DNA from: Williamsia sp. 1135
Lineage (GTDB): Bacteria; Actinomycetota; Actinomycetes; Mycobacteriales; Mycobacteriaceae
Assembly (NCBI RefSeq): GCF_002095395.1
Contig: NZ_MJEI01000098.1
Location: 104,035-168,034, forward strand
Direction of reading: 5' to 3'
Length of the DNA stretch: 64,000 nucleotides
Made by a program: the position numbers and the translations under genes. The first letter of the stretch is position 1. Each line of letters begins with the position of its first letter. The notes beneath the pieces are model-generated. The model was not told the origin of the DNA. It made no database searches and worked only from the letters and a program-made list of their open reading frames with translations. Shown one piece after another: positions 28,601 through 37,686 of the stretch.

Positions 28601-28957
28601 TTGACCCCGCCTGCGGACCCCGGTGAGATCTTGCAGCAGCTCGTGGACCTACGTGATCGCGGCCTACGTGCGCCTCTGCCGTTGCCCACCGCTGCCGGTG
28701 CCGAATATGCCGCACGACGGTACCGAGGGGACGACGATGCGCTGGCGCTCGATGCGGCGGAGAAGAGCTTCGACAACCAATACGGCGGCGAGGCCCAGGA
28801 CCTGTACGTCCGATACCTGTTCGGCGGCGACCTGACTGCCGTCACGGCTGCAGAACCCGACGCCGGTGAGACCGCGTGGGACCAGATGCCGACCCGGTTC
28901 GCCGCGGCGGCCGTCAGACTGTGGAACCCGATCCTCGACGCCGAGAAGGTGAACTGA
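25670..28957 (+). CDS. recC: Exodeoxyribonuclease V gamma subunit (RecC)
   Basis: RecC here has about 1095 residues. It starts at GTG 25670 with GGAAGGGG upstream; the in-frame opening at 25631 would add an unlikely tail. It begins LKLHRAERTSTLVTALAEIL and VPARGVERWLTQQLS, as RecC proteins do, with an inactive helicase-like core (DVIIMCPDVETYAPLIRAAF) and MVPMRAVPHRVVILLGLDDESYPR in part. It splits the strands and reads Chi-type sites in the RecBCD nuclease-helicase that processes double-strand ends. recB follows 4 bases later and recD overlaps recB, so all three are made from one message. Confidence 0.92.
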   Translation: MLKLHRAERTSTLVTALAEILAAPMPDPFAAEIVAVPARGVERWLTQQLSAVLGTTAQMSGDGIAANIEFPSPAALVDEVIGCVGGGRSASVRSDDDPWSAGRMLWTLLSVIDEAADDPVCAILARHLGRSGPDGRRAGFRIGRRYGTAEHLTQLFRGYATHRPQMIVDWARGADTDGSDQPLGAELLWQPHLWRLLRARIDNDSPPERLDDVCALVRQQPDLVDLPPRVALFGATRLSTEQLQVLAALGAHREVNLFLPHASPALWDKVRATPAVRRRREMVIGAVEHPLLASLSREVRELQMRLAPFVDEDVHHPASPSAKTHLAQLQDALREDRVPAGSASPDGSVEVHSCHGPARQVEVLRELVLHLFQDDTSLDPRDVIIMCPDVETYAPLIRAAFGQTTHLHPGHELRVRLADRALRQTNPLLEVMSELLTLAGGRVKASEVLGLAESAPVRARFDFSDDDLERLREWTAESGARWGINDNQRKPFGLGGFAQNTFSAGLDRILLGVVADETELSWLGTALPLDDVDSADVDLAGRFAEFVSRLDAALATLRGPRPAAEWAQNISAAMDLLTAVRPADSWQRGQAHQEVAAATEHGAEVVVRLADIRAMLARRLAGRPTRANFRTGELTVCTMVPMRAVPHRVVILLGLDDESYPRAGGVNGDDILAADPWVGERDIRSEDRQLLLDATMSAVDRLIVLYTGNDPVTGLRRPPAVPVGELMDAANGMLATGSVLTIHPLHAFDPANFVLPAPFSFDRSALAGARATRGVQVAEPALLPDPLPPRAGDVELAELIAFVEHPMRAFCRQRLGLYLPGDEEELDDVLSAEIGGLDKWSIGDRMLAARLAGVDAAALRAGELRRGTLPPFRLGGEVFRGISDDVEALVAAAEPLYEGNPESIDVTVDLAGGRRLTGTVIGVHDGVLVRTVFSRLAAKHRVAAWVNLLALAATEPRDWSAVVVGRARFGNRLQRSRLTPPADPGEILQQLVDLRDRGLRAPLPLPTAAGAEYAARRYRGDDDALALDAAEKSFDNQYGGEAQDLYVRYLFGGDLTAVTAAEPDAGETAWDQMPTRFAAAAVRLWNPILDAEKVN

Positions 28958-28961
28958 CCAG

Positions 28962-31900
28962 ATGACGCAGAGTCGGATCGTCCCGGTCACCTTCGACGTC
29001 ACGGGCCCGTTGCCCACCGGAACCACTGTGCTCGAGGCCAGCGCAGGTACCGGAAAGACTTACGCGATAGTCGGGCTCGCGGCCAGACACGTCGCGGCAG
29101 GAGTGCCACTGTCAGAACTGCTGCTTGTCACGTTCAGCCGTTTCGCGACCGCAGAACTACGTGAGCGCACCCGCCTTCGGTTCGGCGGATTGGTTGCTGC
29201 CCTCTCAGATCCTGATGTTGCTGCGGGCTCAGACGATCCCTTGGTCGCGATGCTCGCGAAAGGTGCGCCGGCCGAGGTCGCGGCCCGCCGGACGAATCTG
29301 ATCGCAGCGCTGTCGGACTTCGATGCCGCGACCATCGCCACCACGCACACGTTCTGCAGCCGGATGCTCGACGGCCTCGGGATCGCCGGAGATTTCGAGA
29401 ACGACATCACTCTCGTCGAAGATGTGGGAGACCTGATCACCGAGGTCACCGACGACCTGTACCTGAAAAAGTACAGCGGCAGTGACGGTGTGCCGTTCAG
29501 CGTGCGGGACGCGCACGCGTTCGCCAGGGCCGCGGTCTTCCAGCGGCAGGCGCGACTGGCCCCGGATGCGGACCCCGGAAGCGATGAGTACTTCCGCGTG
29601 GAGTTCGCAGCACAGGTACGCGCCGAGGTGGAACGTCGCAAGCGGATGACCAACATTCGCGATTACGACGACCTGCAGACCCTGCTCCGCGACACGCTCG
29701 TCGACCCGGAGCACGGTCCGCAGGCATGTGCGCGGGTCCGCAGCCGATTCCGGGTGGTGCTCGTCGACGAGTTCCAGGACACGGACCCGGTGCAGTGGGA
29801 GATCTTCAAGTCGGCGTTCCACGGACACACCGATCTCGTGCTGGTCGGTGATCCGAAGCAGTCCATCTACGCATTTCGTGGCGCTGAGGTCTTCAGCTAC
29901 CTGGAGGCGGTCAGAACAGCGGACAATCACCAGGTACTGCCGACCAACTGGCGTAGCGACGCCGGTTTGGTCGAGGCACTCGACCATGTCTACGGCAATG
30001 CGGCCCTGGGCAGCCCGGAGATCGTCGTGCATCCCGTCGACGCGAACACCTCGCAATCGCGGTTGCCGTCTGTGGCACCGCTGCGGCTGCGATACCTCAG
30101 GAGAAGTGGCCACGGGCCGTTGAGCAAAGCCGGGTTCCCGGTACTCGACAGGTTACGACGCGCTGTCGCCGACGACGTGGCGGCGGACCTGACCAAGCTG
30201 CTCAATGCCCGCCCGGATCTCGTCGTCGATGGTAGCGCCCGGCCGGTCGCGCCCGGTGACATTGCGGTGTTGGTGCGAAATCACAAGCATCTGAGCATGA
30301 TCCAGACCGCCCTGGACGACGCGGGCGTCCCGTCGGTGCTGGCCGGGGGGACCAGCGTCTACAGCACACAGGGTGCGCGCGATTGGTTGTGGCTACTGCA
30401 GGCCATGGAACAGCCGAGCAGGTCCGCCCGCGTGCGGCTCGCAGCCCTGACCCCTCTGCTCGGCTGGACGGCCACCGACCTGGACGAGGGGGGCGATGAA
30501 CTCACTGCCGATGTCAGCACCCTCGTCAGGGAACTCGTGTCGGTGTACCAGACGTCAGGATTTGCTGCGGTCTACGAACAGCTCTCCGGGCGACGTGACA
30601 TCGCCGGACGGATCCTGTCGATCACAGGCGGCGAGCGCAGACTCACCGACCTGACCCACGTGGCGCAACTCTGTAACCGGGCGGTCGTGGAGCGCGGGCT
30701 CGGGTTGACCGCGTTGGTGCGCTGGCTGCAAGAGCTGATCTCCGACCCGACCACCGGGAACCAGGCGGACCAGAGCCGTCGGCTGGACAGCGATGCCGAA
30801 GCGGTGCAGCTGCTGACGGTGCACCGCAGCAAAGGTCTCGAGTTCCCCGTCGTCTATGTCCCCTACGGCTGGGACGCAGCCCGCAACCCGACGCCGGCCA
30901 CGCTTGTGCTCCATGACGAGACCGGTGAGCGGGTACTCGATGTCGGAGGAAAGGACGCGCCCGGGTACCGCACGCGTCGCGAGGCGTCCGGCTCGGAAGA
31001 CGACGGCGAAGAGTTGCGGCTGCTGTACGTTGCCCTGACCCGGGCCGGATCCGCGGTCGTGCTGTGGTGGGCTCCGGGTGGACCGACGAGGTCGTCGCCG
31101 CTGCACCGTCTCCTGTTCAGCCGGGACCGCGCGACACCGGACCCCAGGCCCACCGTTCCCGACGACGCCACCGCTGCACGGCGTCTGACCGAATGGGCTG
31201 AGCTGGCAGGTGCCGGTGTTCGGGTGGAACCAGCGCGCTTTGACGGGCTGCAGGTCCCGCAGTGGGACGATCGGTCGACGCCCGAGGGTGCACTCGACGC
31301 CGCCCACTTCGATCGCCGGATCGACCACACCTGGCGACGGACCTCGTATTCGGCGCTGATCGCCGGGTCGTCGCATCAGGCCCCGGTCGCCAGTGAGCCC
31401 GAGTACTCCGAGAAGACCGACGAGCAGACGGTGGAGCCGCTCGCGGAGCCTGTAGACGACGGGCCAGGGGAGCTGAGGCATCCGTCGCTGATGAACTCCC
31501 TTCCCTTCGGTGCCGCGTTCGGCACCCTCGTTCACGAAGTCCTCGAACTGGTAGACACCGACGTCGACGACGTCGCGGCCGAGGTACGGTCCAGATGTGC
31601 AGACGCGGTGCGAATCCGTCTGGTGGACATCGATGTCGATGCGCTGGCCACAGCTCTACTCGCCGTGTTGGCCACCCCGCTCGGCGAGGCGCAGGTGACG
31701 CTCGCCCAGATTTCTTCGTCGGATCGCTTGCCGGAATTGACCTTCGAGCTTCCGCTCGGATCACAGACCGAGGCGACTCTGCGGGGCATCGGAGATCTGA
31801 TGGAGCGATTCATGCCTGCCGCAGATCTACTCGTCGACTACCCCGAGCACCTACGTCGAGTACCTGCGCCGCCGCTGCGTGGCTTCCTCACCGGAAGCAT

Positions 31901-32261
31901 CGACGCCGTCCTCCGGCTACCTGGGAACTCATTCGTGGTCGTCGACTACAAGACCAACCGGACCGCTCGCGGCGACCTCAGTTGCCTCGACTACACACCC
32001 GAGTCGATGGCACGCGAGATGATTCATTCGCACTATCCTCTGCAGGCGTTGCTGTATTCCGTTGCCCTGCATCGTTATCTCCGCTGGCGGTTACCGGACT
32101 ACACGCCGCAGGAACATCTCGGCGGTGTGCAGTATCACTTCGTCCGGGCCATGATCGGGCCGCAGACCCCGGCCGGATGCGGTGTCTTCGAATGGAAACC
32201 ACCTGCCGAACTGATCGTCGCCACCTCGGATCTGATCGCGGGAAGGGTTCTGACACCGTGA
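28962..32261 (+). CDS. recB: Exodeoxyribonuclease V beta subunit (RecB)
   Basis: This is a 1099-residue UvrD-like 3'-5' helicase fused to a C-terminal nuclease. Walker A is ASAGTGKT (residues 26-33), motif II is VLVDEFQDTDPVQW near 265, motif III is LVGDPKQSIYAFRGAEV near 300, and LLTVHRSKGLEFPVVYVPY near 620 is a late helicase motif. The nuclease domain keeps GSIDAVLRL and VVDYKTN near residues 975-1000, so the metal-binding Asp and Lys are present and DNA cutting should be intact. Mycobacterial RecBCD serves single-strand annealing while AdnAB drives recombination; the same split is possible here. Confidence 0.95.
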   Translation: MTQSRIVPVTFDVTGPLPTGTTVLEASAGTGKTYAIVGLAARHVAAGVPLSELLLVTFSRFATAELRERTRLRFGGLVAALSDPDVAAGSDDPLVAMLAKGAPAEVAARRTNLIAALSDFDAATIATTHTFCSRMLDGLGIAGDFENDITLVEDVGDLITEVTDDLYLKKYSGSDGVPFSVRDAHAFARAAVFQRQARLAPDADPGSDEYFRVEFAAQVRAEVERRKRMTNIRDYDDLQTLLRDTLVDPEHGPQACARVRSRFRVVLVDEFQDTDPVQWEIFKSAFHGHTDLVLVGDPKQSIYAFRGAEVFSYLEAVRTADNHQVLPTNWRSDAGLVEALDHVYGNAALGSPEIVVHPVDANTSQSRLPSVAPLRLRYLRRSGHGPLSKAGFPVLDRLRRAVADDVAADLTKLLNARPDLVVDGSARPVAPGDIAVLVRNHKHLSMIQTALDDAGVPSVLAGGTSVYSTQGARDWLWLLQAMEQPSRSARVRLAALTPLLGWTATDLDEGGDELTADVSTLVRELVSVYQTSGFAAVYEQLSGRRDIAGRILSITGGERRLTDLTHVAQLCNRAVVERGLGLTALVRWLQELISDPTTGNQADQSRRLDSDAEAVQLLTVHRSKGLEFPVVYVPYGWDAARNPTPATLVLHDETGERVLDVGGKDAPGYRTRREASGSEDDGEELRLLYVALTRAGSAVVLWWAPGGPTRSSPLHRLLFSRDRATPDPRPTVPDDATAARRLTEWAELAGAGVRVEPARFDGLQVPQWDDRSTPEGALDAAHFDRRIDHTWRRTSYSALIAGSSHQAPVASEPEYSEKTDEQTVEPLAEPVDDGPGELRHPSLMNSLPFGAAFGTLVHEVLELVDTDVDDVAAEVRSRCADAVRIRLVDIDVDALATALLAVLATPLGEAQVTLAQISSSDRLPELTFELPLGSQTEATLRGIGDLMERFMPAADLLVDYPEHLRRVPAPPLRGFLTGSIDAVLRLPGNSFVVVDYKTNRTARGDLSCLDYTPESMAREMIHSHYPLQALLYSVALHRYLRWRLPDYTPQEHLGGVQYHFVRAMIGPQTPAGCGVFEWKPPAELIVATSDLIAGRVLTP

Positions 32262-34108
32262 GTATCGAGTCCGACAATCGGATCGTGCAGCGGGCCCACC
32301 CGGCGCTCGTGCCCTTCAATCAGGCCGGCGTGCTGAGCGCCGCCGACATCCACGTGGCGCAGACCCTCGCAACGCTGAGCAGATCCGAGATCGACCCCAC
32401 GGTGTTGCTCGCTGCGGCGCTTGCGGTCCGGGCGGTCCGGCTGGGGTCGGTTTGTGTCGAAGTCGAGCGCCTGTCCGAGGTGGCCGTCGACACCGAGGAG
32501 TTCGGCATCGACCCTGCGACCCTGCCGTGGCCGGATCCCGCCGAGGTCGCCGCCGCGCTCGCGAAGAGCCCGTTGGTGGTGGGCGCCGACTCGGGACCGC
32601 TGCGTCCCCTGCACCTGGCCAAGACTCCTGAAGGCCCGCTGCTCTATCTGCGTCGATACTTTCTCCAGGAACAACGCATCCGAGAGGTACTCGACGAGCG
32701 TGCACAGAGCCATCCGTTCATCGACGCGGGGCGGCTCACAACCGGACTTGAGAAGCACTTCCCCGATGCGGCGCCGGATCGGCAGCGTGTCGCCGCCGCG
32801 TTGGCGACCGCGGGCTGGACCACGGTGATCGCGGGCGGACCGGGTACCGGGAAGACCCACACCGTGGCCCGCGTCTTGGCTTTGATGTTCGACGAGTACG
32901 GTCCACAGCTTCGAGTGGCCCTGGCCGCGCCGACCGGACGCGCTGCGGCACAGCTGGAAGAGTCCGTGCGCTCGCAGTCGGCGGCCCTGGGACTGCCCGA
33001 GGATCTGACGGCCACCACTTTGCACCGGCTGCTCGGCTGGAAGCCCGCCAGCCGCAGCAGATTCGCCCACGACGCCAACAACCGCCTACCGCACGATCTG
33101 GTGGTGGTCGACGAGACCTCCATGGTGTCGCTGACGATGATGTCCCGGCTGCTCGATGCATTGCGTCCGCAGAGCCGACTGGTGTTGGTCGGCGATCCCG
33201 ACCAGTTGGCCTCGGTTGATGCGGGGGCGGTCCTCGCCGATCTCGTGGCCAGGCCGGTGTCGCAGCCGACCCATCCGGTCCTCGGGGAAGTGCTGGCTCC
33301 GGATCTTGTGGCAGATGCGGAGGATGACGACGCGCTCACGACTGACGAGCGGAACCGCCTCGGCGGTGGCGTCATCCGGCTCACCAAGGTGCGCCGGTTC
33401 GGTGAGCAGATCAAACGCCTGGCCTCAGCTGTCCGCGAGGGTGACTCCGATCTTGTGATCGAACTCCTCGGTGCGGGTCATCCGGAGTTCGAACTCGTCG
33501 ACCCCGATGATCTCACCGCTGTCCGCGGTGAGGTCGTGGCCGCTGCGACTCGCGTCGGTGAGGCTGCCGCCGCCGGCGACCCTCGATCGGCGCTCGCGGG
33601 TCTGCAGACCCATCGACTGCTGTGCGCGCACCGTGAAGGATCCTCCGGTGTCGAGTTCTGGTCGCGTCTGGCAATGGAGTGGATCGACGCTCCCACCGAT
33701 GCCCTCGACGTGGGCAGCTGGTATCCCGGACAGCCACTTCTCGTGACCGCGAACGACTACGACACGGGGATCTTCAACGGTGACACCGGGGTCGTGGTGA
33801 GTACCCAGGGGCGATTGATGGTGGCTTTCGCCCGTGGATCCACCTGGAAACTACTGCACCCGTCGCAACTGGTGGCAGCTGTACCGGTGTACGCCATGAC
33901 CATCCATCGCAGCCAGGGCTCGCAGTACGAGTCGGTGTCCGTGGTGATTCCGCCTGAGCGGTCGGCACTGCTGACCCGCGAGCTGCTCTACACCGCGATC
34001 ACACGAGCGAGTGGGCATGTCAGGCTGATCGGGACCGAGGCCGCGGTCAGAGCAGGCGTCGACCGTAAAGTGTTGCGTGCCAGTGGTCTGCGGACGCGGG
34101 TCAGCTGA
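32258..34108 (+). CDS. recD: Exodeoxyribonuclease V alpha subunit (RecD)
   Basis: This is a RecD 5'-3' helicase of about 616 residues. The GTG start overlaps the recB stop (GTGA). Walker A is GGPGTGKTHT (about residues 193-202), Walker B is VVDETSMVS near 283, and LVGDPDQLASVDAGAVL follows. The C-terminal motifs AMTIHRSQGSQYESV and LYTAITRA close the helicase core. The N-terminal 180 residues form the RecB-contacting domain. The last 8 bases overlap the stop of the convergent deacetylase gene. Confidence 0.93.
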   Translation: MSIESDNRIVQRAHPALVPFNQAGVLSAADIHVAQTLATLSRSEIDPTVLLAAALAVRAVRLGSVCVEVERLSEVAVDTEEFGIDPATLPWPDPAEVAAALAKSPLVVGADSGPLRPLHLAKTPEGPLLYLRRYFLQEQRIREVLDERAQSHPFIDAGRLTTGLEKHFPDAAPDRQRVAAALATAGWTTVIAGGPGTGKTHTVARVLALMFDEYGPQLRVALAAPTGRAAAQLEESVRSQSAALGLPEDLTATTLHRLLGWKPASRSRFAHDANNRLPHDLVVVDETSMVSLTMMSRLLDALRPQSRLVLVGDPDQLASVDAGAVLADLVARPVSQPTHPVLGEVLAPDLVADAEDDDALTTDERNRLGGGVIRLTKVRRFGEQIKRLASAVREGDSDLVIELLGAGHPEFELVDPDDLTAVRGEVVAAATRVGEAAAAGDPRSALAGLQTHRLLCAHREGSSGVEFWSRLAMEWIDAPTDALDVGSWYPGQPLLVTANDYDTGIFNGDTGVVVSTQGRLMVAFARGSTWKLLHPSQLVAAVPVYAMTIHRSQGSQYESVSVVIPPERSALLTRELLYTAITRASGHVRLIGTEAAVRAGVDRKVLRASGLRTRVS

Positions 34109-34904
34109 GTTCGGGGTGTCCCGCGTCATCGCCGAACGCGAGGGCATCGACAGAGTCGGCATCAGCTGTCAACGGCATCCGCATGAACCATTCGTTGCGG
34201 AGCACCTGTCGCCGGGTCTCCTCCGGCAGACCCGCGAGCATGGTCATGGCACCTCCTCTGGCGATCTCACTGCGGTGCGCGCACAGTGCCTGCCATTTGA
34301 GATCGAGCCAGGGTTCCACATCGATGGTGGTGTCCACGGCCTCGTCGGGGATACCGGGTAAGGGGCCTTCGGGTCCCGACGACTGCTTCATCACCGGCGG
34401 CCACAGCACCTGCGCGATCGACAGCGGCATCGTCGCGAGATATACCAACTTTGTGCGCCAGGGCTTTCCGGTCCCCGGGTACAGCTGCGGGTAGGCAGCT
34501 GCCCCGACCGCGGCCAGGGTCACCCGGTGCGCCTGTACATGGTCCGGATGCCCGTAGATCCCGAGCGGATCGTAGGTCAGCACGGTGTCGGGGCGGAACT
34601 CGCGGATGTGCGACACGAGCACACCGACTGCCTCGTCGAAAGGCGCGTCGCAGAACGCAGCTCGGCCCGGCGCGGAATCAGCGACCAGGCGGTCTCCGTA
34701 GCCGAGCAAGTGCGGGTTTCCCGCGCCCAGTAGCTCCAGCGACTCGGCGAGTTCAATCGACCGCATCGTGCCCGCCGCCCAGGTACAGGTCACCACCGCC
34801 GTCCGGCCACCGAGTTCCGAGCATCGAGCCAGGACGCCGCCGGTCCACAACGCTTCGTCGTCGGGATGCGCGTGAACGCAGAGCAGACTTGGATGCGGCA
34901 TCAT
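34101..34904 (-). CDS. PIG-L family deacetylase (MshB-like)
   Basis: This 267-residue zinc-dependent deacetylase has VHAHPDDEALWTGG, giving His13, the base Asp15 and Asp16, and a second zinc motif IYGHPDHVQAHRVT with His119 and His122. YDPLGIYGHPDHV closely resembles MshB, the mycothiol-pathway N-acetylglucosaminyl-inositol deacetylase, but the first motif lacks MshB's usual DES and the protein is somewhat shorter. It may be MshB itself or a paralogue acting on another N-acetyl sugar or a mycothiol conjugate. The start is the first of two ATGs. Its 3' end overlaps recD tail to tail by 8 bases. Confidence 0.82.
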   Translation of the reverse strand: MMPHPSLLCVHAHPDDEALWTGGVLARCSELGGRTAVVTCTWAAGTMRSIELAESLELLGAGNPHLLGYGDRLVADSAPGRAAFCDAPFDEAVGVLVSHIREFRPDTVLTYDPLGIYGHPDHVQAHRVTLAAVGAAAYPQLYPGTGKPWRTKLVYLATMPLSIAQVLWPPVMKQSSGPEGPLPGIPDEAVDTTIDVEPWLDLKWQALCAHRSEIARGGAMTMLAGLPEETRRQVLRNEWFMRMPLTADADSVDALAFGDDAGHPELS

Positions 34905-35021
34905 TTCAGCGTAGTCGGGGCCGGCGGATCAGCGGCCGTAACGGCTGTGGGTGGTGACGAAGACCTGCTCACGACCAGGTGGAGCGCCGAAATTCCGAAC
35001 TACTGCGAGGAGGAGGCGGAC

Positions 35022-35027
35022 TAGAGT
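35022..35027 (+). promoter_or_regulatory. -10 box for the LapA-domain gene (TAGAGT)
   Basis: TAGAGT sits 6 bases before ATG 35034 without a ribosome site in the gap. Confidence 0.4.
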
Positions 35028-35033
35028 CACTCC

Positions 35034-35276
35034 ATGACCGAAAGCTCCCGCCGTAAGACGAACGTGCTCGCCAAGGTTTCGCCCGCCGGCTGGGCGGCCC
35101 TGGCTCTGTCGATCATCGCAGTGATCTTCGTGCTGCAGAATCGGCGTTCGACGAATATCCAACTGTTCTGGATCACGGTGGACTCGCCGCTGTGGTTCAC
35201 GCTGCTGGTCGTGTTCGCGGTGGGCTGGCTGGTCGGGGTGCTGACCATGCGCGGGCGCGCGAAACGAAACACCTGA
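35034..35276 (+). CDS. LapA-domain (DUF1049) small membrane protein
   Basis: This 80-residue protein has two membrane helices (about residues 17-35 and 52-70) joined by a short periplasmic loop containing FVLQNRRSTNIQLFWITV. The N..QLF..F pattern is characteristic of the LapA/YciS domain. In Gram-negatives LapA helps control lipopolysaccharide synthesis; actinobacteria have the domain but no LPS, so its role here is unknown. The N- and C-termini are basic and predicted to be cytoplasmic. Confidence 0.8.
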   Translation: MTESSRRKTNVLAKVSPAGWAALALSIIAVIFVLQNRRSTNIQLFWITVDSPLWFTLLVVFAVGWLVGVLTMRGRAKRNT

Positions 35277-35333
35277 CGAAACCGGTGGCACCCAAAGGCT
35301 GCGGACCACTCACACGCAGAGCACACTGAAGCA

Positions 35334-35927
35334 ATGGCGATCATCAACAAAGGGTTCGGCGCCCGACGCCGGCAACAGAACGACCGGATTCCGCCGGGGC
35401 AATACCTCACCAATGACTTCCCCGTCTTGTCTGCCGGGCCCACTCCGTCGATACCACTGTCGGAGTGGACGTTCGAGATCGAAGCGCCCGGCGAGCAAAC
35501 CCGCAGCTGGACCTGGGACGAGTTCATGTCCCTCCCTCAAGAGGACATCACGGTCGACATCCACTGCGTGACGGCCTGGTCGAAACTCGACACCACCTGG
35601 CGTGGGGTGTCGCTGGACGTGTTGCTCGGAGATGATGTCGACCCCGACGGGTTCGTGATGGCGCACTCCTACGGCGGGTACACCACGAACGTCCCGCTCG
35701 AAGACGTGCTCGACGGAAAGGCCTGGATCGCGCATACCTTCGATGGTGAGCCGCTCGATCCCGAGCATGGCGGACCAGCCCGATTGCTCATCCCGCACCT
35801 GTACTTCTGGAAGTCGGCCAAGTGGGTCGACAGTCTCCGGGTGATGGACTCGGATGTGCCAGGATTCTGGGAGACCAACGGCTATCACAATCACGGGGAT
35901 CCCTGGAAAGAGGAACGATATTGGTGA
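35334..35927 (+). CDS. Sulfite-oxidase-like molybdopterin oxidoreductase
   Basis: This 197-residue single-domain protein is of the sulfite oxidase/MsrP molybdopterin fold. The key Moco-ligating Cys78 lies in VDIHCVTAWSKLDTTWRG, followed by GGYTTNVPLEDVLDGKAWI and YFWKSAKWVDSLRVMD. It has no Tat signal or membrane anchor and lacks the haem and dimerisation domains of true sulfite oxidases, so it is a cytoplasmic minimal type. The following flavin reductase gene overlaps its stop by 4 bases (GTGA), strongly suggesting that the two proteins form an electron-transfer pair. The substrate is unknown. Confidence 0.87.
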   Translation: MAIINKGFGARRRQQNDRIPPGQYLTNDFPVLSAGPTPSIPLSEWTFEIEAPGEQTRSWTWDEFMSLPQEDITVDIHCVTAWSKLDTTWRGVSLDVLLGDDVDPDGFVMAHSYGGYTTNVPLEDVLDGKAWIAHTFDGEPLDPEHGGPARLLIPHLYFWKSAKWVDSLRVMDSDVPGFWETNGYHNHGDPWKEERYW

Positions 35928-36640
35928 ACGGGTGGCGGCCGGCGACGGTCGTCGCGGCGTCGATGGAGACACCGACCGCGCGGACTCTGCATCTGCAGCT
36001 ACCTGAGCGCGGCAGGGTGCTCCCGGGCCAGCACATCGACATCCGGCTCACAGCCGAAGACGGTTATCAGGCGGTCCGGTCGTATTCGGTGGCCGCAGCA
36101 GGTGGTGATGACCTGCTCGAGACGACCATCGAGGAACTCGCCGACGGAGAGGTGTCGCCCTATCTGATCAACGACCTCGAGGTCGGTGACCAGGTCGAGA
36201 TCCGCGGACCCATCGGCCGGTGGTTCACCTGGCACGCGTCCGATCCGGCACCGGTGCAACTGATCGCAGGTGGCTCCGGCGTGGTCCCGCTGATGTCGAT
36301 GATCCGAGCTCGCGAGAGCAGCGGATCGGAGGCACCGTTCCGGTTGCTCTACTCCCTGCGAACGCCCGAGACCCGTTACTACGCCGCCGAACTGGACAGT
36401 CTCGAAGACTCGCACCGGCTACAGATCGACTATCTCTACACCCGGCAGGCTCCGCCGGGATCGTCCAGGCCTGCCGGCAGACCCGATGCGGCCGAGTTCG
36501 CCGAACGGGTGATCCCTGTCGATCAGAAACCCGAGATCAGGGTGTGCGGACCCACGGCGTTCGTCGAGCAGTACGCGCAGTGGCTGGTCGATCTCGGCTA
36601 CCCGACAGCGAGCATCCGGACCGAGAGGTTCGGCGGATGA
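35924..36640 (+). CDS. Ferredoxin-NADP reductase-type flavoprotein
   Basis: This FAD/NAD(P)-binding oxidoreductase has about 238 residues. The FAD domain (1-105) has the hallmark RSYSVAAA, and the nucleotide domain follows with LIAGGSGVVPLMSMIRARE and a C-terminal VCGPTAFVEQ. There is no [2Fe-2S] domain. It starts at GTG 35924 inside the stop of the molybdoenzyme gene and ends over the start of the threonine aldolase gene (ATGA). By context it supplies or accepts electrons for the sulfite-oxidase-like protein. Confidence 0.87.
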   Translation: MNGWRPATVVAASMETPTARTLHLQLPERGRVLPGQHIDIRLTAEDGYQAVRSYSVAAAGGDDLLETTIEELADGEVSPYLINDLEVGDQVEIRGPIGRWFTWHASDPAPVQLIAGGSGVVPLMSMIRARESSGSEAPFRLLYSLRTPETRYYAAELDSLEDSHRLQIDYLYTRQAPPGSSRPAGRPDAAEFAERVIPVDQKPEIRVCGPTAFVEQYAQWLVDLGYPTASIRTERFGG

Positions 36641-37686
36641 CGCTGCACGACGCGTCGTGGCGTGCATTCGCCTCCGACAACTACGCAGGGATGTTGCCCG
36701 AAGTGCTCGCGGCGCTGGGCGAAGCCAACGGTGGCCACCAGTCGTCCTACGGCGAGGATGTCTACACCGACGCCCTCCGCGGGGTGGTCCGGGACGAGTT
36801 CGGCGCCCGCGCCGAGATCTTCCCGGTGTTCAACGGCACCGCGGCGAATGTGGTGTCGCTGACCTCGATGATGCCGCGCTGGGGCGCGGCCATCGTGGCC
36901 GAGTCGGCGCATGTCCACAACGACGAGGGCGGCGCGCCGGAACGGGTGAGCGGCCTCAAGCTGATGACCGTTCCTGTCATCGGTGGCAAGCTCACCCCGG
37001 AGTCCATCGCGACGCAGGCCTGGGGATGGGGCGATGTGCAACGCGCGCAGCCCTCGGCAGTCAGCATCACCCAGGCCACCGAGCTCGGCACCGTGTACAC
37101 CGCGGACGAGATCAAGTCGATCTGCGACTATGCGCACGCCCATCAGATGACCGTGCATATCGATGGCGCCAGGCTGTGGAATGCCGCTGCGGCGCTTGAC
37201 ATGTCATTCGGCGAGTTCACGTCTGCCGTCGGGGTGGACGTGGTGAGTCTCGGCGGTACCAAAGCCGGCGCGTTGGGGGCCGAGGCGGTGGTCATACTCA
37301 ACCCGGAACTGGCGGACGGTATGGCGTATCTCCGGAAAATGAGCATGCAGCTGGCAAGCAAGATGAGGTTCGTCTCGGCGCAGCTACTGGCGTTGTTCTC
37401 CGGCGGTGCCGGTATCGCCGCAGCGGCTCACGCGAACTCGATGGCGTCGCGTCTGCGTTCGCAACTCGAAGGTACTCCGGGCCTGTCGTTCACCCATCCG
37501 ACCGACGCGAATGCAGTGTTCGCGGTCCTCGATCCTGCTGTGGCGGAACGTATCCGCGACACCTGGAAGTTCTACACCTGGAATGAGTTCACCGGCGAGG
37601 TGCGGTGGATGTGTTCCTTCGACACGGCCGAGTCCGACGTAGACGGATTCGCGTCGACCATTCGGGCCGAACTCATAGCAGGATGA
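36637..37686 (+). CDS. ltaE: Low-specificity L-threonine aldolase
   Basis: This 349-residue PLP enzyme of the beta-eliminating-lyase group splits threonine or allo-threonine to glycine and acetaldehyde. It has FASDNYAGMLPEVLAAL at the start, the cofactor Asp176 in VHIDGARLWNA, and the Schiff-base Lys209 in VVSLGGTKAGALGAE. It is coupled to the flavin reductase gene by an ATGA overlap. The biochemical link to the redox pair is unclear; a shared operon may only reflect compact gene packing. Its stop overlaps a further ATG at 37683 (see next entry). Confidence 0.88.
   Translation: MTLHDASWRAFASDNYAGMLPEVLAALGEANGGHQSSYGEDVYTDALRGVVRDEFGARAEIFPVFNGTAANVVSLTSMMPRWGAAIVAESAHVHNDEGGAPERVSGLKLMTVPVIGGKLTPESIATQAWGWGDVQRAQPSAVSITQATELGTVYTADEIKSICDYAHAHQMTVHIDGARLWNAAAALDMSFGEFTSAVGVDVVSLGGTKAGALGAEAVVILNPELADGMAYLRKMSMQLASKMRFVSAQLLALFSGGAGIAAAAHANSMASRLRSQLEGTPGLSFTHPTDANAVFAVLDPAVAERIRDTWKFYTWNEFTGEVRWMCSFDTAESDVDGFASTIRAELIAG

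Noticed and set aside
25670..34108. RecBCD region as part of a phage-defence island
   Set aside because: Neighbours are ordinary metabolic genes; no restriction, abortive infection or integrase gene was found.
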